A DNA stretch of 15,687 nucleotides from JBFEUI01 sp041547565 (GTDB lineage: Bacteria > Pseudomonadota > Gammaproteobacteria > Thiohalomonadales > Thiohalomonadaceae): NCBI GenBank assembly GCA_041547565.1, contig JBFEUI010000062.1, forward strand, positions 1-15,687, in the 5' to 3' direction. Positions 1-6,705 of this stretch are shown in pieces (within the stretch, counting starts at the first letter, position 1; every line of letters begins with the position of its first letter). The notes under the pieces are model-generated. The model was not told the DNA's origin and searched no databases. It was given only the letters and a program-made list of their open reading frames with translations. Position numbers and translations under genes: made by a program.

Positions 1-1607
1 CCAACGGAAACGTGATGGTAGCGGGCACTGGTGTAGTCATCGTGAATGGCGAAGCCGATGTTGTAGAGCTGGTCGGTCGCCAGCGATACGTCGCCGGCCT
101 GGTCCGAGGTCAGCTTGCGCTTCATCTCCACCACCCACTGGCCGTTCTCGCTGCGGGCGGTGAACTCGGCTCCCTGGCCGCCTTCCATCACCCGGTCAGC
201 CAGGATGTAGCCGTCTTCCACCTCACCCTTGCCGCTCTTGTAGCGGATGATGTCCATGAAGTGGCCGGCCTCCAGCTCCGCCTGGATCTCTTCCTCGCTC
301 TTGCGCTTGTCCCAGCCGCCCAGCGGCTTGTCATTACGACCGCGGGTCTCGATCTCGGTGCGCGACTCGGTCAGGTACTTGGTCACCTGCTGCCCCTCGG
401 GGGCAAACGGCATGCTGTTGGCGTCGGCATGGCAGGTGCCCCAGCAGCCGGCACGGTCGGCATACTCCACCTCGTCGGTGGCGATCATCAGCGCCAGCTT
501 CATCGGGTTGTCCGGGTCCATCTTGCCGCCGTCGACACCCGGCGCCGGGGTGTGCTCGCCCTCCGGCCAGCTGAAGCGCATGTAGAGGTTTTCACCGTCA
601 TTGGCCGCCTGGATGGTCACCGGGATGCTGCCGCGCTTGCCGGGAATGGGGTTGGGTTCGATCTTCTCGCCCGTCACCATCTTCTTGCCCATGTCGGCCG
701 CCTCCTTGTCGTGGCAGTCGAAGCAGCGGTCGCCGGCCTTGAACGGACGGGCCCCGCCATGGTCCTTGCCGCGCAGCACCCACTCCATGGAGCCCTGTCC
801 GGGGTAGAACAGTACCACTTCACGTGAGGGAACAGTGGCCCAGTCCACCATACCACCCCCTGCTGCGGGTGCGGCTGCGGACGCAGCAGCTGCTCTTTCC
901 TCTCTGGCTGCCTTTTTGGCAGCCTTCTTGGCCTCTTCCTCGGCGGCCTCTTTTTGCAGGAAGGCCACCCACTGCTCAGGCAGCTCGGTCATCGCCAAAT
1001 CGGGATCCGGCGCCATGAGTTTTTCGAACTCCTCATCGGTCAGCTTGTCATGAACCTTGTTGTGCGCGATGCCCTTGTGGCAGTCGATACAGGTATTCCC
1101 CTGCTTCATCGCGTTCATGTGCTGCTTGCGCGCCCGCGGACGCTGGCTTTCCGGATTCATCGTCGTGAAATCGTGGCAGTTGCGGCACTCACGCGAGTCG
1201 GTCTTCTTCATGGTACGCCAGACGTTCTTCGCCAGGGTCAGGCGCTTGGCATTGAATTTTTCCGGGGTGTCGATGGTGCCAAGGATTTTGTGCAGCACCT
1301 CGTTGGAGGCCTGGATCTTGCGAACCACCTTGTGCACCCAGGGACGCGGTACGTGACAGTCCGAGCAGGTCGCACGGACGCCTGCACGGTTGTTGTAGTG
1401 AATGGTCTTTTTGTATTCCTGGAAGACATTCTCTTCCATCTCATGACAGGAGATACAGAAATCGAGTGTGTTGGTCACTTCCATTGCGGTGTTGAAACCA
1501 CCCCAGAAGATAACACCAACGATCATGAAAAACAGGGCAGCCCCCAAGGTCGTGCCAAAAATAACCTTACGGGAAAAAAAGCCGTGAAAAAATTGAGGTT
1601 CTCCCAT
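1..1607 (-). CDS. nirT: NapC/NirT-type multihaem cytochrome c fused to an ethylbenzene dehydrogenase-like haem-binding domain (partial, C-terminus beyond left edge)
   Basis: The frame is open from an ATG at 1607, behind a GGAGG seven bases upstream, to the window edge, giving 535 codons. A short cytoplasmic tail and one membrane helix (about residues 15-37) are followed by a NapC/NirT module with four CXXCH haem sites (51-55, 81-85, 141-145, 173-177). Family knowledge: such cytochromes oxidise membrane quinol and pass electrons to periplasmic reductases such as NirS. After residue 200 comes an Ala/Glu/Lys-rich linker (about 215-252). A second periplasmic region then carries a fifth CXXCH (295-299) and a CX3CH (388-393), with spacing and context resembling the EB_dh/DMSO-reductase-like haem-binding family. 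Ordinary NirT is about 200 residues, so this is a fusion. It lies downstream of nirS in the same direction with a 107-base gap, as nirT does in some denitrifiers. The N-terminal assignment is firm; the C-terminal family is recognised from pattern only. Confidence 0.87.
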   Translation of the reverse strand, partial: MGEPQFFHGFFSRKVIFGTTLGAALFFMIVGVIFWGGFNTAMEVTNTLDFCISCHEMEENVFQEYKKTIHYNNRAGVRATCSDCHVPRPWVHKVVRKIQASNEVLHKILGTIDTPEKFNAKRLTLAKNVWRTMKKTDSRECRNCHDFTTMNPESQRPRARKQHMNAMKQGNTCIDCHKGIAHNKVHDKLTDEEFEKLMAPDPDLAMTELPEQWVAFLQKEAAEEEAKKAAKKAAREERAAAASAAAPAAGGGMVDWATVPSREVVLFYPGQGSMEWVLRGKDHGGARPFKAGDRCFDCHDKEAADMGKKMVTGEKIEPNPIPGKRGSIPVTIQAANDGENLYMRFSWPEGEHTPAPGVDGGKMDPDNPMKLALMIATDEVEYADRAGCWGTCHADANSMPFAPEGQQVTKYLTESRTEIETRGRNDKPLGGWDKRKSEEEIQAELEAGHFMDIIRYKSGKGEVEDGYILADRVMEGGQGAEFTARSENGQWVVEMKRKLTSDQAGDVSLATDQLYNIGFAIHDDYTSARYHHVSV

Positions 1608-1668
1608 CACCGAGCCTCCAAGGAAACACTTAATTCGGGTAGTTGTTGTTTTAGTGACTTATAAAGGT

Positions 1669-1693
1669 GGGAGGCGGGCGATGCCCGCCTCCC
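1669..1693 (-). terminator. Perfect 11-bp hairpin between nirS and the NirT-fusion gene
   Basis: A perfect inverted repeat (arms 1669-1679 and 1683-1693, three-base loop, almost all G/C) begins 21 bases past the nirS stop codon. On the minus strand it is followed by a mixed A/T stretch, not a clean T run. It is therefore more likely a partial terminator or an mRNA 3'-end stabiliser than a full stop. The expected effect is more nirS than nirT message. Confidence 0.55.
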
Positions 1694-1714
1694 GTCCGCA
1701 TTATGACCGATAAA

Positions 1715-3343
1715 TCAGGTCACGTGCTCAACACGGTTGTGCACGTTGAACTTACCAGTCGGAGCGTAGAAGCCCTTGATGCGAGCCTTCTCTTTGAGTG
1801 TCTTGGCATCAAAGATGATGATCTCACCATTAGGCTTCAGGCTGTCAGCACGGTTCCAGACTGAGGTCCAGACCTCAGAACCATCGGCGTTGAACTCAAT
1901 GTGAACGGCTGCGTAGCCCTTCTTTTTGGTCAGACGGATGGTCTTGACGATCTTGCGGGTGTTTTTATCGATAACCTGAATGGACTGCTGTACCTCAGGC
2001 TCCGGGTGCTTGGTCTGGTCGGCCCAGACGTACTGAGACTTGGGATGGGTACGGATGAATACACCGGCACCATCGGTCTCAACCTCGTAGCAGATCTTCC
2101 AGGCCTGGTCTTTGTGACCTTTCGGATCGTTACCCCAGACGGTGACCTTGCCGACACCCAGGTGAGTAGTACCACCTACAGGACCACACTTCGGATCGAT
2201 CCAGTTGGCACCGGGACCGGGGTGAGGCAGCTTGTCCACATCGATCATCGCTTCCAGCTTCTGGGTTTCCGTATCGACTACCACCATCTTGTTGGAGGCG
2301 TTGGCAGCGATCTGGAAGTAACGACCGGTCGGATCGTAGAAGCCGTCATGCAGGAACTTGGCACTGTCGATCTTTGAGATCTTCAGGTTGTCCAGGTCGC
2401 TGTAATCCACCTGCCACATCTGACCCAGTTCCTTCATGGAGACCAGCCAGGTCGGTGCGTTAGGCGTGTCGTAGATCGCGGCGACGCGAGACTCCTCGAC
2501 ATAGTCACCATCGACGTTAACACCACGAGAAGAGACCACCTTCAGCGGCTCCATGGTCTCGGCGTCCACGATAACGAAGTGAGGCGGCCAGTAACCACCA
2601 CCGATTACGTACTTGCCATCACCTGAGACAGCAACGTCACGGGCGTCATAGGCAACCTGTACTTCGGCAACACGCATTTTGTCCGGTGTCTGCCACAGGT
2701 CAATCTTGGTCAGCTTGCCGTCACGACCCATGGTGTACCAGAAGCGACCGGGGTTCTCGGCGTGCAGCTTGTTGTGGTGCTCGGCGGCCTTGAGTACGTG
2801 TACCGCATAACCGGTATCGACGTGAGCCACGATCTCGTGCTTGTCACCATCCACGACTGCGACCTTGCCGGCATCACGCTCGATAACCAGAACGAAGTTC
2901 TTCCAGTTGCGACCGTGCAGCGGTTTGCTCGGGTAGTCCTTCTGATCGACATAGACCTTTCTACGCTCTTTCATCAGAGACAGCGACATTTCCGGCGGCT
3001 TCGGCGGCTCGTGCTGGATGTACTTGGCCAGCAGATCGATCTCTTCCTTGGAGAAGATGTCATCGAAGTTGTTCATACCACCTTCGGTACCGAGCTGAAT
3101 GATACGTGACAGACGCTTGGTACCTTTTTTCAGGGTGTTTTTCGGCTCCAGGTTCTTACCGGTAGCACCCTTGCGCAGAACGCCGTGGCAGCCTGCGCAA
3201 CGCTGGAAATACAGCGATTTTGCTTTTTCAAACTCCGCTTCGGACAGTGCCGGCGCCTTAGCTTTCGCCGCATGCGCTACACCTCCAAAGCCAATGCCCA
3301 TTACGAGGGCCAGGGCGGATAACCCCAGTACGGATCGTTTCAT
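1715..3343 (-). CDS. nirS: Cytochrome cd1 nitrite reductase (NO-forming)
   Basis: The product has 542 residues and is the periplasmic homodimeric enzyme that reduces nitrite to nitric oxide. A Sec signal peptide ends near AHA (residues 23-25). The N-terminal cytochrome c domain has the haem c site CAGCH (49-53) in the NirS-typical context CHGVLRKGATGK, and a candidate axial Met90. The rest is the eight-bladed d1-haem propeller: the proximal d1 ligand is His182 (YAVH), and the two distal-pocket histidines that distinguish NirS from NirN/NirF are His332 (FLHDG) and His394 (TTHLG). The C-terminal PTGKFNVHN matches the family end. The ATG has GGGAGG five bases upstream. No d1-haem biosynthesis genes are visible; they may lie beyond the left edge. 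The sequence is divergent from the Pseudomonas/Paracoccus type, with a Lys-rich stretch near residues 68-77 and altered conserved blocks, but every catalytic residue I can identify is present. Confidence 0.96.
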   Translation of the reverse strand: MKRSVLGLSALALVMGIGFGGVAHAAKAKAPALSEAEFEKAKSLYFQRCAGCHGVLRKGATGKNLEPKNTLKKGTKRLSRIIQLGTEGGMNNFDDIFSKEEIDLLAKYIQHEPPKPPEMSLSLMKERRKVYVDQKDYPSKPLHGRNWKNFVLVIERDAGKVAVVDGDKHEIVAHVDTGYAVHVLKAAEHHNKLHAENPGRFWYTMGRDGKLTKIDLWQTPDKMRVAEVQVAYDARDVAVSGDGKYVIGGGYWPPHFVIVDAETMEPLKVVSSRGVNVDGDYVEESRVAAIYDTPNAPTWLVSMKELGQMWQVDYSDLDNLKISKIDSAKFLHDGFYDPTGRYFQIAANASNKMVVVDTETQKLEAMIDVDKLPHPGPGANWIDPKCGPVGGTTHLGVGKVTVWGNDPKGHKDQAWKICYEVETDGAGVFIRTHPKSQYVWADQTKHPEPEVQQSIQVIDKNTRKIVKTIRLTKKKGYAAVHIEFNADGSEVWTSVWNRADSLKPNGEIIIFDAKTLKEKARIKGFYAPTGKFNVHNRVEHVT

Positions 3344-3442
3344 GGTGACCTCCCTTAGTTCATCACCGAGTCTTACGTTGTTGAGAAAATGTTTAAGTTA
3401 TTGACTCCCGAACGACATTGCTCTCCCACCGAAAATGTTTCC

Positions 3443-3456
3443 TTGATGTAGGTCAA
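3443..3456 (-). promoter_or_regulatory. FNR/DNR-type operator for nirS
   Basis: TTGAT-GTAG-GTCAA is a full match to the FNR/DNR-family half-site pattern with the mixed GTCAA arm typical of NO-responsive DNR/NNR regulators. Its centre is about 106 bases upstream of the nirS ATG. If it activates from -41.5, nirS transcription would start near 3408 with a leader of roughly 65 bases. No convincing -10 hexamer stands out at that spacing. Assignment to nirS rather than norC is from position. Confidence 0.7.
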
Positions 3457-3560
3457 AAGGAAAATAAAACCGAAAACAGTGGGTGATTCCTATTGATCTA
3501 GACATTGTCCAGCGCATTTTTTGCGTACAGGCAGTCCCATAATCAACCCCAGAAATGTAG

Positions 3561-3575
3561 CCTGTGCTGAACAGG
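3561..3575. repeat. Short perfect palindrome CCTGT-N5-ACAGG upstream of norC
   Basis: Two five-base arms form a perfect inverted repeat with a five-base centre. It ends four bases before a second palindrome with the same five-base spacing. It may be a protein-binding site; no regulator is recognised. Confidence 0.35.
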
Positions 3576-3579
3576 AATC

Positions 3580-3598
3580 TGTTACAGAATATGTAACA
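3580..3598. promoter_or_regulatory. Seven-base-arm palindrome TGTTACA-N5-TGTAACA upstream of norC
   Basis: The perfect inverted repeat is centred about 48 bases upstream of the DNR-type box centre. Arm length and spacing suit a dimeric regulator. It does not match the FNR/DNR, Crp or NsrR patterns I know. A GT-N7-AC core of the NorR type can be read loosely, but no sigma-54 promoter is visible nearby. Confidence 0.4.
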
Positions 3599-3630
3599 AT
3601 CTGCCGGATCCATCCGATGAAAAATACAGG

Positions 3631-3672
3631 TTGACTTAAGTCAAGGACTTTAAAGAGCCACATGTTCTTAAT
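3631..3672 (+). promoter_or_regulatory. norCB promoter: perfect DNR/NNR-type box plus -10
   Basis: TTGACTTAAGTCAA (3631-3644) is a perfect 14-base palindrome of the FNR/DNR class with TTGAC/GTCAA arms, as found at NO-responsive nor promoters. Placing its centre at -41.5 predicts a start near 3679. The hexamer at exactly -12 to -7, CTTAAT (3667-3672), matches the sigma-70 -10 consensus at four of six positions. The resulting leader would be about 28 bases and would include the norC ribosome site. This internal agreement makes the class II activation reading strong. Confidence 0.8.
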
Positions 3673-3695
3673 GGCAGTCGGCTTAAAACAACAAA

Positions 3696-3701
3696 GGGGA
3701 G
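3696..3701 (+). promoter_or_regulatory. Ribosome binding site that fixes the norC start
   Basis: GGGGAG lies five bases before the ATG at 3707. The upstream in-frame ATG at 3662 has no such site and would fall upstream of the predicted transcript start, so 3707 is chosen. Confidence 0.8.
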
Positions 3702-3706
3702 ATGCC

Positions 3707-4141
3707 ATGAGTGAAGCGTTCACTAAAAGCATGGCCAGAAATATCTTCATAGGAGGGAGCCTGTTCTTCTTCCTTGTGTTTCTGGCATTAACATTCGATT
3801 CCATGGGGGCGTTGCCCGAACGGGATCATCGGGAGAACATCACGCCCGCGGTAGTCAACGGCAAGATGCTCTGGGAAGAAAACGACTGCATCGGTTGCCA
3901 CACACTGATGGGTGAGGGCGCGTACTTCGCACCTGAACTTGCCAATGTGTATGACCGCTTCGGCAAGAGCAAAGATGCCATCAAGGCCTTCATTGCCAGC
4001 CGTCCTGCTGAAGGCATCGAAGGTCGCCGCAGCATGCCCCAGTTCAATTTCAGCGACAAAGAACTGGATGACATCGCCGAGTTCCTGAAGTGGACCTCAG
4101 AAATCAACGACGCCGGCTGGCCGCCGAACATTCAGGGCTAA
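3707..4141 (+). CDS. norC: Nitric oxide reductase cytochrome c subunit
   Basis: The product has 144 residues, the usual NorC size. A single N-terminal membrane anchor (about 12-31) is followed by a periplasmic class I cytochrome c domain with haem site CIGCH (61-65), in the NorC context NDCIGCHTLMGEGAYFAPEL, and axial Met110 (RRSMPQF). NorC receives electrons from periplasmic cytochrome c or cupredoxins and passes them to the haem b and binuclear centre of NorB, which makes N2O from two NO. The norB start is 14 bases downstream, so the two are co-transcribed. A frame extension back to 3662 is open but unsupported. The identification is secure. Confidence 0.97.
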   Translation: MSEAFTKSMARNIFIGGSLFFFLVFLALTFDSMGALPERDHRENITPAVVNGKMLWEENDCIGCHTLMGEGAYFAPELANVYDRFGKSKDAIKAFIASRPAEGIEGRRSMPQFNFSDKELDDIAEFLKWTSEINDAGWPPNIQG

Positions 4142-4143
4142 GG

Positions 4144-4148
4144 GGAGG
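4144..4148 (+). promoter_or_regulatory. Ribosome binding site that fixes the norB start
   Basis: GGAGG, within a purine run directly after the norC stop, lies seven bases before the ATG at 4156. The frame is open back to 4090 inside norC, but only 4156 gives the normal NorB N-terminus and spacing. Confidence 0.8.
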
Positions 4149-4155
4149 AACGAAA

Positions 4156-5541
4156 ATGCAATATCAATCACAATCCGTATCCAAGCTCTACTTCATTGCG
4201 GCAATTGGCCTGTTTGTCGGTCAGATCCTGTTCGGTCTGATTATCGGTCTGCAGTATGTCATGGGTGACTTCCTCTTCCCGGAGATCCCCTTTAACGTTG
4301 CCCGCATGGTGCACACCAACCTGCTCATCGTCTGGTTGCTGTTCGGCTTCATGGGTGCTGCCTACTATATGGTCCCGGAGGAGTCGGAACGCGAGCTGTT
4401 CAGTCCCAAGCTGGCCGTGGCGCTGTTCTGGATCTTCCTGGTAGCCGGTGCCCTGACCATCCTGGGTTACCTGTTGGTTCCCTACGCAACACTGGCCAAG
4501 ATGACCGGTAACGACCTGTTGCCGACCATGGGCCGGGAGTTCCTGGAACAGCCGACAATCACCAAGCTGGGAATAGTCGTGGTCGCCCTGGGCTTCCTCT
4601 ACAACATCGGCATGACCATTCTCACCGGTCGTAAGACCGTGGTGAATATCGTCATGCTGACCGGTCTGGTTGGTCTGGCCGTGTTCTTCCTGTTCTCCTT
4701 CTACAACCCCGCCAACCTGGTACTGGACAAGTACTACTGGTGGTGGACAGTTCACCTGTGGGTAGAGGGTGTATGGGAACTGATCCTCGGTTCCATCCTG
4801 GCCTTCGTGCTGATCAAGACTACCGGTGTTGACCGCGAGGTGATTGAGAAGTGGCTCTACATCATCATCGCCATGACCCTCATCACCGGCATCATCGGTA
4901 CCGGTCACCACTACTACTGGATTGGTACGCCGGAGTACTGGCAGATCCTCGGTTCTGTTTTCTCCGCCCTGGAGCCCATTCCCTTCTTCATGATGACCCT
5001 GTTCGCCTTTAACATGGTTAACAAGCGTCGCAAGGATCATCCGAACAAGGCAGCGGTACTGTGGGCAATGGGCACCGGTGTTATGGCCTTCCTGGGTGCC
5101 GGTCTGTGGGGCTTCATCCACACCCTGGCTCCGGTCAACTACTTCACGCACGGCACGCAAATCACGGCTGCCCACGGTCACATGGCCTTCTACGGTGCCT
5201 ATGTCATGATCGTGCTGACCATGATCTCCTACGCCATGCCGCACCTGCGCCACGGCAAGCCTGCCAACAGTGAAAAGGCTCAGGTCATCGAGATGTGGAG
5301 TTTCTGGCTGATGACGGTAGCCATTGTGTTCATCACTCTGCTGCTGACCGGCGCCGGTATTCTCCAGGTCTGGCTGCAGCGTGCTGCTGAAGACCCCATG
5401 CCCTTCATGGTCGCACAGGAGAAGATCGCGTTCTTCTACTGGGCTCGTGAGGCGGTCGGTGTCATCTTCCTGGTGGGTCTGGTGGTCTACATCGCCAGCT
5501 TCTTCGCCGGGGGTGAACCGAAGGAGGAGGCTTCCTCGTAA
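4156..5541 (+). CDS. norB: Nitric oxide reductase catalytic subunit (cytochrome b)
   Basis: The 461-residue inner-membrane protein, about twelve helices, belongs to the haem-copper oxidase superfamily and reduces two NO to N2O. All six metal-ligand histidines are visible: His53 and His342 for low-spin haem b, His340 for haem b3, and His200, His251 and His252 for the non-haem iron FeB. The FeB glutamate Glu204 lies in HLWVEGVWE, and the second functional glutamate, Glu273, lies in ALEPIPF. Numbering is offset by seven from the Pseudomonas aeruginosa enzyme throughout. There is no quinol-oxidase N-terminal extension, so this is the cytochrome c-dependent cNOR type, consistent with the adjacent norC. 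A strong terminator follows 24 bases after the stop. Confidence 0.98.
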   Translation: MQYQSQSVSKLYFIAAIGLFVGQILFGLIIGLQYVMGDFLFPEIPFNVARMVHTNLLIVWLLFGFMGAAYYMVPEESERELFSPKLAVALFWIFLVAGALTILGYLLVPYATLAKMTGNDLLPTMGREFLEQPTITKLGIVVVALGFLYNIGMTILTGRKTVVNIVMLTGLVGLAVFFLFSFYNPANLVLDKYYWWWTVHLWVEGVWELILGSILAFVLIKTTGVDREVIEKWLYIIIAMTLITGIIGTGHHYYWIGTPEYWQILGSVFSALEPIPFFMMTLFAFNMVNKRRKDHPNKAAVLWAMGTGVMAFLGAGLWGFIHTLAPVNYFTHGTQITAAHGHMAFYGAYVMIVLTMISYAMPHLRHGKPANSEKAQVIEMWSFWLMTVAIVFITLLLTGAGILQVWLQRAAEDPMPFMVAQEKIAFFYWAREAVGVIFLVGLVVYIASFFAGGEPKEEASS

Positions 5542-5565
5542 GCGCTACCCACACACGCGGGAGAA

Positions 5566-5594
5566 GGGGGGGCCATGGCCCCCCCTTTTTTTTT
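5566..5594 (+). terminator. Strong intrinsic terminator after norCB
   Basis: A 20-base perfect GC palindrome (5566-5585) with seven-G and seven-C outer arms is followed directly by nine T residues (5586-5594). This is a textbook rho-independent terminator for plus-strand transcription. There is no T run on the other side, so it acts one way. Only 27 bases remain before the norE ATG. Confidence 0.92.
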
Positions 5595-5621
5595 CTAAAT
5601 TCAACATAAAAGGCAGGGACA

Positions 5622-6200
5622 ATGACCCATACCGCAAACGAGAAAGCCGCTCTCCCACCGGGCGATCTGGCTATCTGGTTTTTTATCTACGCCGAACTAC
5701 TGGTGTTCGGCATCCTGTTCTTACTCTACGCATTTGCCCGCAGTAATAACGTGGAGCTATTCAACAGTTCACAGGATCTGGTCGATCGCACCTCCGGCGC
5801 CGCCAATACCCTGGTTCTCATCACCAGCAGCTACTTTGTGGTGCGTGCCGTGGCGGCCATCCGCGAGGGAAAGGTGCAGTTGTGTAGTCGCTGGCTGCTT
5901 GCCACCATCGGGATGGGCGGTGTCTTCGTGGTGATAAAGCTGGTGGAATTCCATGCCAAGTTCTCGGCCGGCATCTCGCTGAGTACCAACACCTTTTTTA
6001 CCTACTACCTGTCGATGACCGCCTTTCACTTTATGCATGTATTACTCGGCATGGTGATACTGGCCGCGGTCTATCTGAAAAACCGGAAGGGCGGCTACAG
6101 CGCCGCGGAGCACCGTGGCGTGGAGACCGGTGCCTCCTACTGGCACATGGTCGATCTGGTCTGGATCATCCTGTTCCCACTGGTTTATGTGATGCGCTAA
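5622..6200 (+). CDS. norE: NorE-like cytochrome c oxidase subunit III family protein
   Basis: The 192-residue membrane protein has five predicted helices (about 17-38, 60-80, 90-108, 126-151, 173-191). It carries the subunit III-family features Glu25 in IYAELLVFG, LVEFHAKF (107-114) and the closing YWHMVDLVWIILFPLVY block. The size and helix count fit NorE rather than the seven-helix CoxC. NorE and NorF are accessory proteins needed for full NO reductase activity in Paracoccus; they are not part of the purified enzyme and their biochemical role is unsettled. The start has a modest AGG-rich ribosome site. Because a strong terminator sits just upstream, expression must rely on read-through or a promoter inside norB. 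norF follows 17 bases later. Confidence 0.88.
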   Translation: MTHTANEKAALPPGDLAIWFFIYAELLVFGILFLLYAFARSNNVELFNSSQDLVDRTSGAANTLVLITSSYFVVRAVAAIREGKVQLCSRWLLATIGMGGVFVVIKLVEFHAKFSAGISLSTNTFFTYYLSMTAFHFMHVLLGMVILAAVYLKNRKGGYSAAEHRGVETGASYWHMVDLVWIILFPLVYVMR

Positions 6201-6217
6201 GGCAAAGGAGTACACAG

Positions 6218-6508
6218 ATGTCCGATACATCTTCTGAAGTTCGTCGCTGGATCCGCCCCTGTACCGTTATCTGGCTGGTGCTGATGGCCCTGACACTGGT
6301 CACCCTCGGTATCGGCAAACTGGGGCTGAGCGGCACGGGCGTGGTGGCATTTATCATGACCACGACTTTCATCAAGGGGCAGATGGTTGCCGATTACTTT
6401 ATGGGACTCAAACAGGTAAGATGGAGTTTCCGCATCATCACCCTGCTCTACATGGTCATTGTATGCGGTCTGATACTGGTGGCCTATATGGTGGGATTGA
6501 ATGGGTGA
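6218..6508 (+). CDS. norF: NorF-like small membrane protein (cytochrome c oxidase subunit IV-like)
   Basis: The 96-residue protein has three predicted membrane helices (about 14-33, 40-60, 72-93) and a loop reading FIKGQMVADYFMGLK that is typical of the bacterial COX4/NorF family. It is slightly longer than Paracoccus NorF. The ATG has AGGAG about ten bases upstream. It is co-directional with norE at a 17-base gap, and the pair probably acts together in the membrane in assembling or stabilising NO reductase. Assignment rests on topology, the loop motif and context. Confidence 0.82.
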   Translation: MSDTSSEVRRWIRPCTVIWLVLMALTLVTLGIGKLGLSGTGVVAFIMTTTFIKGQMVADYFMGLKQVRWSFRIITLLYMVIVCGLILVAYMVGLNG

Positions 6509-6519
6509 GACGGTATATG

Positions 6520-6571
6520 GGTGACTGGGTAAATAACACGACTATCCTACTCGCCCATTTAGCCATTCACC
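6520..6571. repeat. Imperfect inverted repeat in the norF-norQ gap
   Basis: Arms 6520-6534 and 6557-6571 pair at 13 of 15 positions around a 22-base loop. The region also repeats the words TGGGTGA/TCACC. It lies immediately after norF and could form a 3'-end hairpin or be a small dispersed repeat. No T run follows. Confidence 0.4.
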
Positions 6572-6629
6572 GATTCACCTTTATAAGCCTTCTTGCCCCA
6601 GATCAAGGCACTTGCCCCTCAAAAGCTAT

Positions 6630-6643
6630 TTGATAAATATCAT
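6630..6643 (+). promoter_or_regulatory. FNR/DNR-type operator upstream of norQ
   Basis: TTGAT-AAAT-ATCAT matches the FNR consensus at nine of ten defined positions and lies about 70 bases upstream of the norQ ATG. A start near 6678 would follow from -41.5 activation, but the -10 region is GC-rich and poor. A weaker half-matching site (TTGCC-CCAG-ATCAA, 6593-6606) lies 37 bases upstream. The box gives the norQ unit its own anaerobic or NO control, independent of the norCB terminator. Confidence 0.68.
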
Positions 6644-6705
6644 AACTAGCGATCGCGGCGCATGAAGTCGCTGTCACCGAACACAAACAAGCTGCAGGAA
6701 TCATT

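Larger units (their letters stand above)
3344..3706. promoter_or_regulatory. Divergent nirS/norC control region
   Basis: These 363 bases contain no credible gene. They are AT-richer than the flanks and hold one FNR/DNR-type box for each direction (3443-3456 and 3631-3644). Two short palindromes (3561-3575 and 3580-3598) lie between the boxes. The ten-base sequence GAAAATGTTT occurs twice (3385-3394 and 3431-3440) on the nirS side. The arrangement implies that nitrite and NO reductases are induced together, which is sensible because NO is toxic. Confidence 0.8.

Noticed and set aside
12..827. Long plus-strand frame opposite the NirT-fusion gene
   Set aside because: It lies antisense to a gene with six cysteine-histidine haem motifs; the composition (Val/Leu/Ala/His-rich) is typical of an antisense shadow in GC-rich coding DNA.
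3493..3507. TTGAT half-site in the nirS/norC gap considered as a third FNR box
   Set aside because: The second arm (ACATT) does not match; only one half-site is present.
4168..5253. 361-residue minus-strand frame opposite norB
   Set aside because: Gln/Asp/Gly/His-rich low-complexity product with no domain, exactly antisense to an unambiguous norB.
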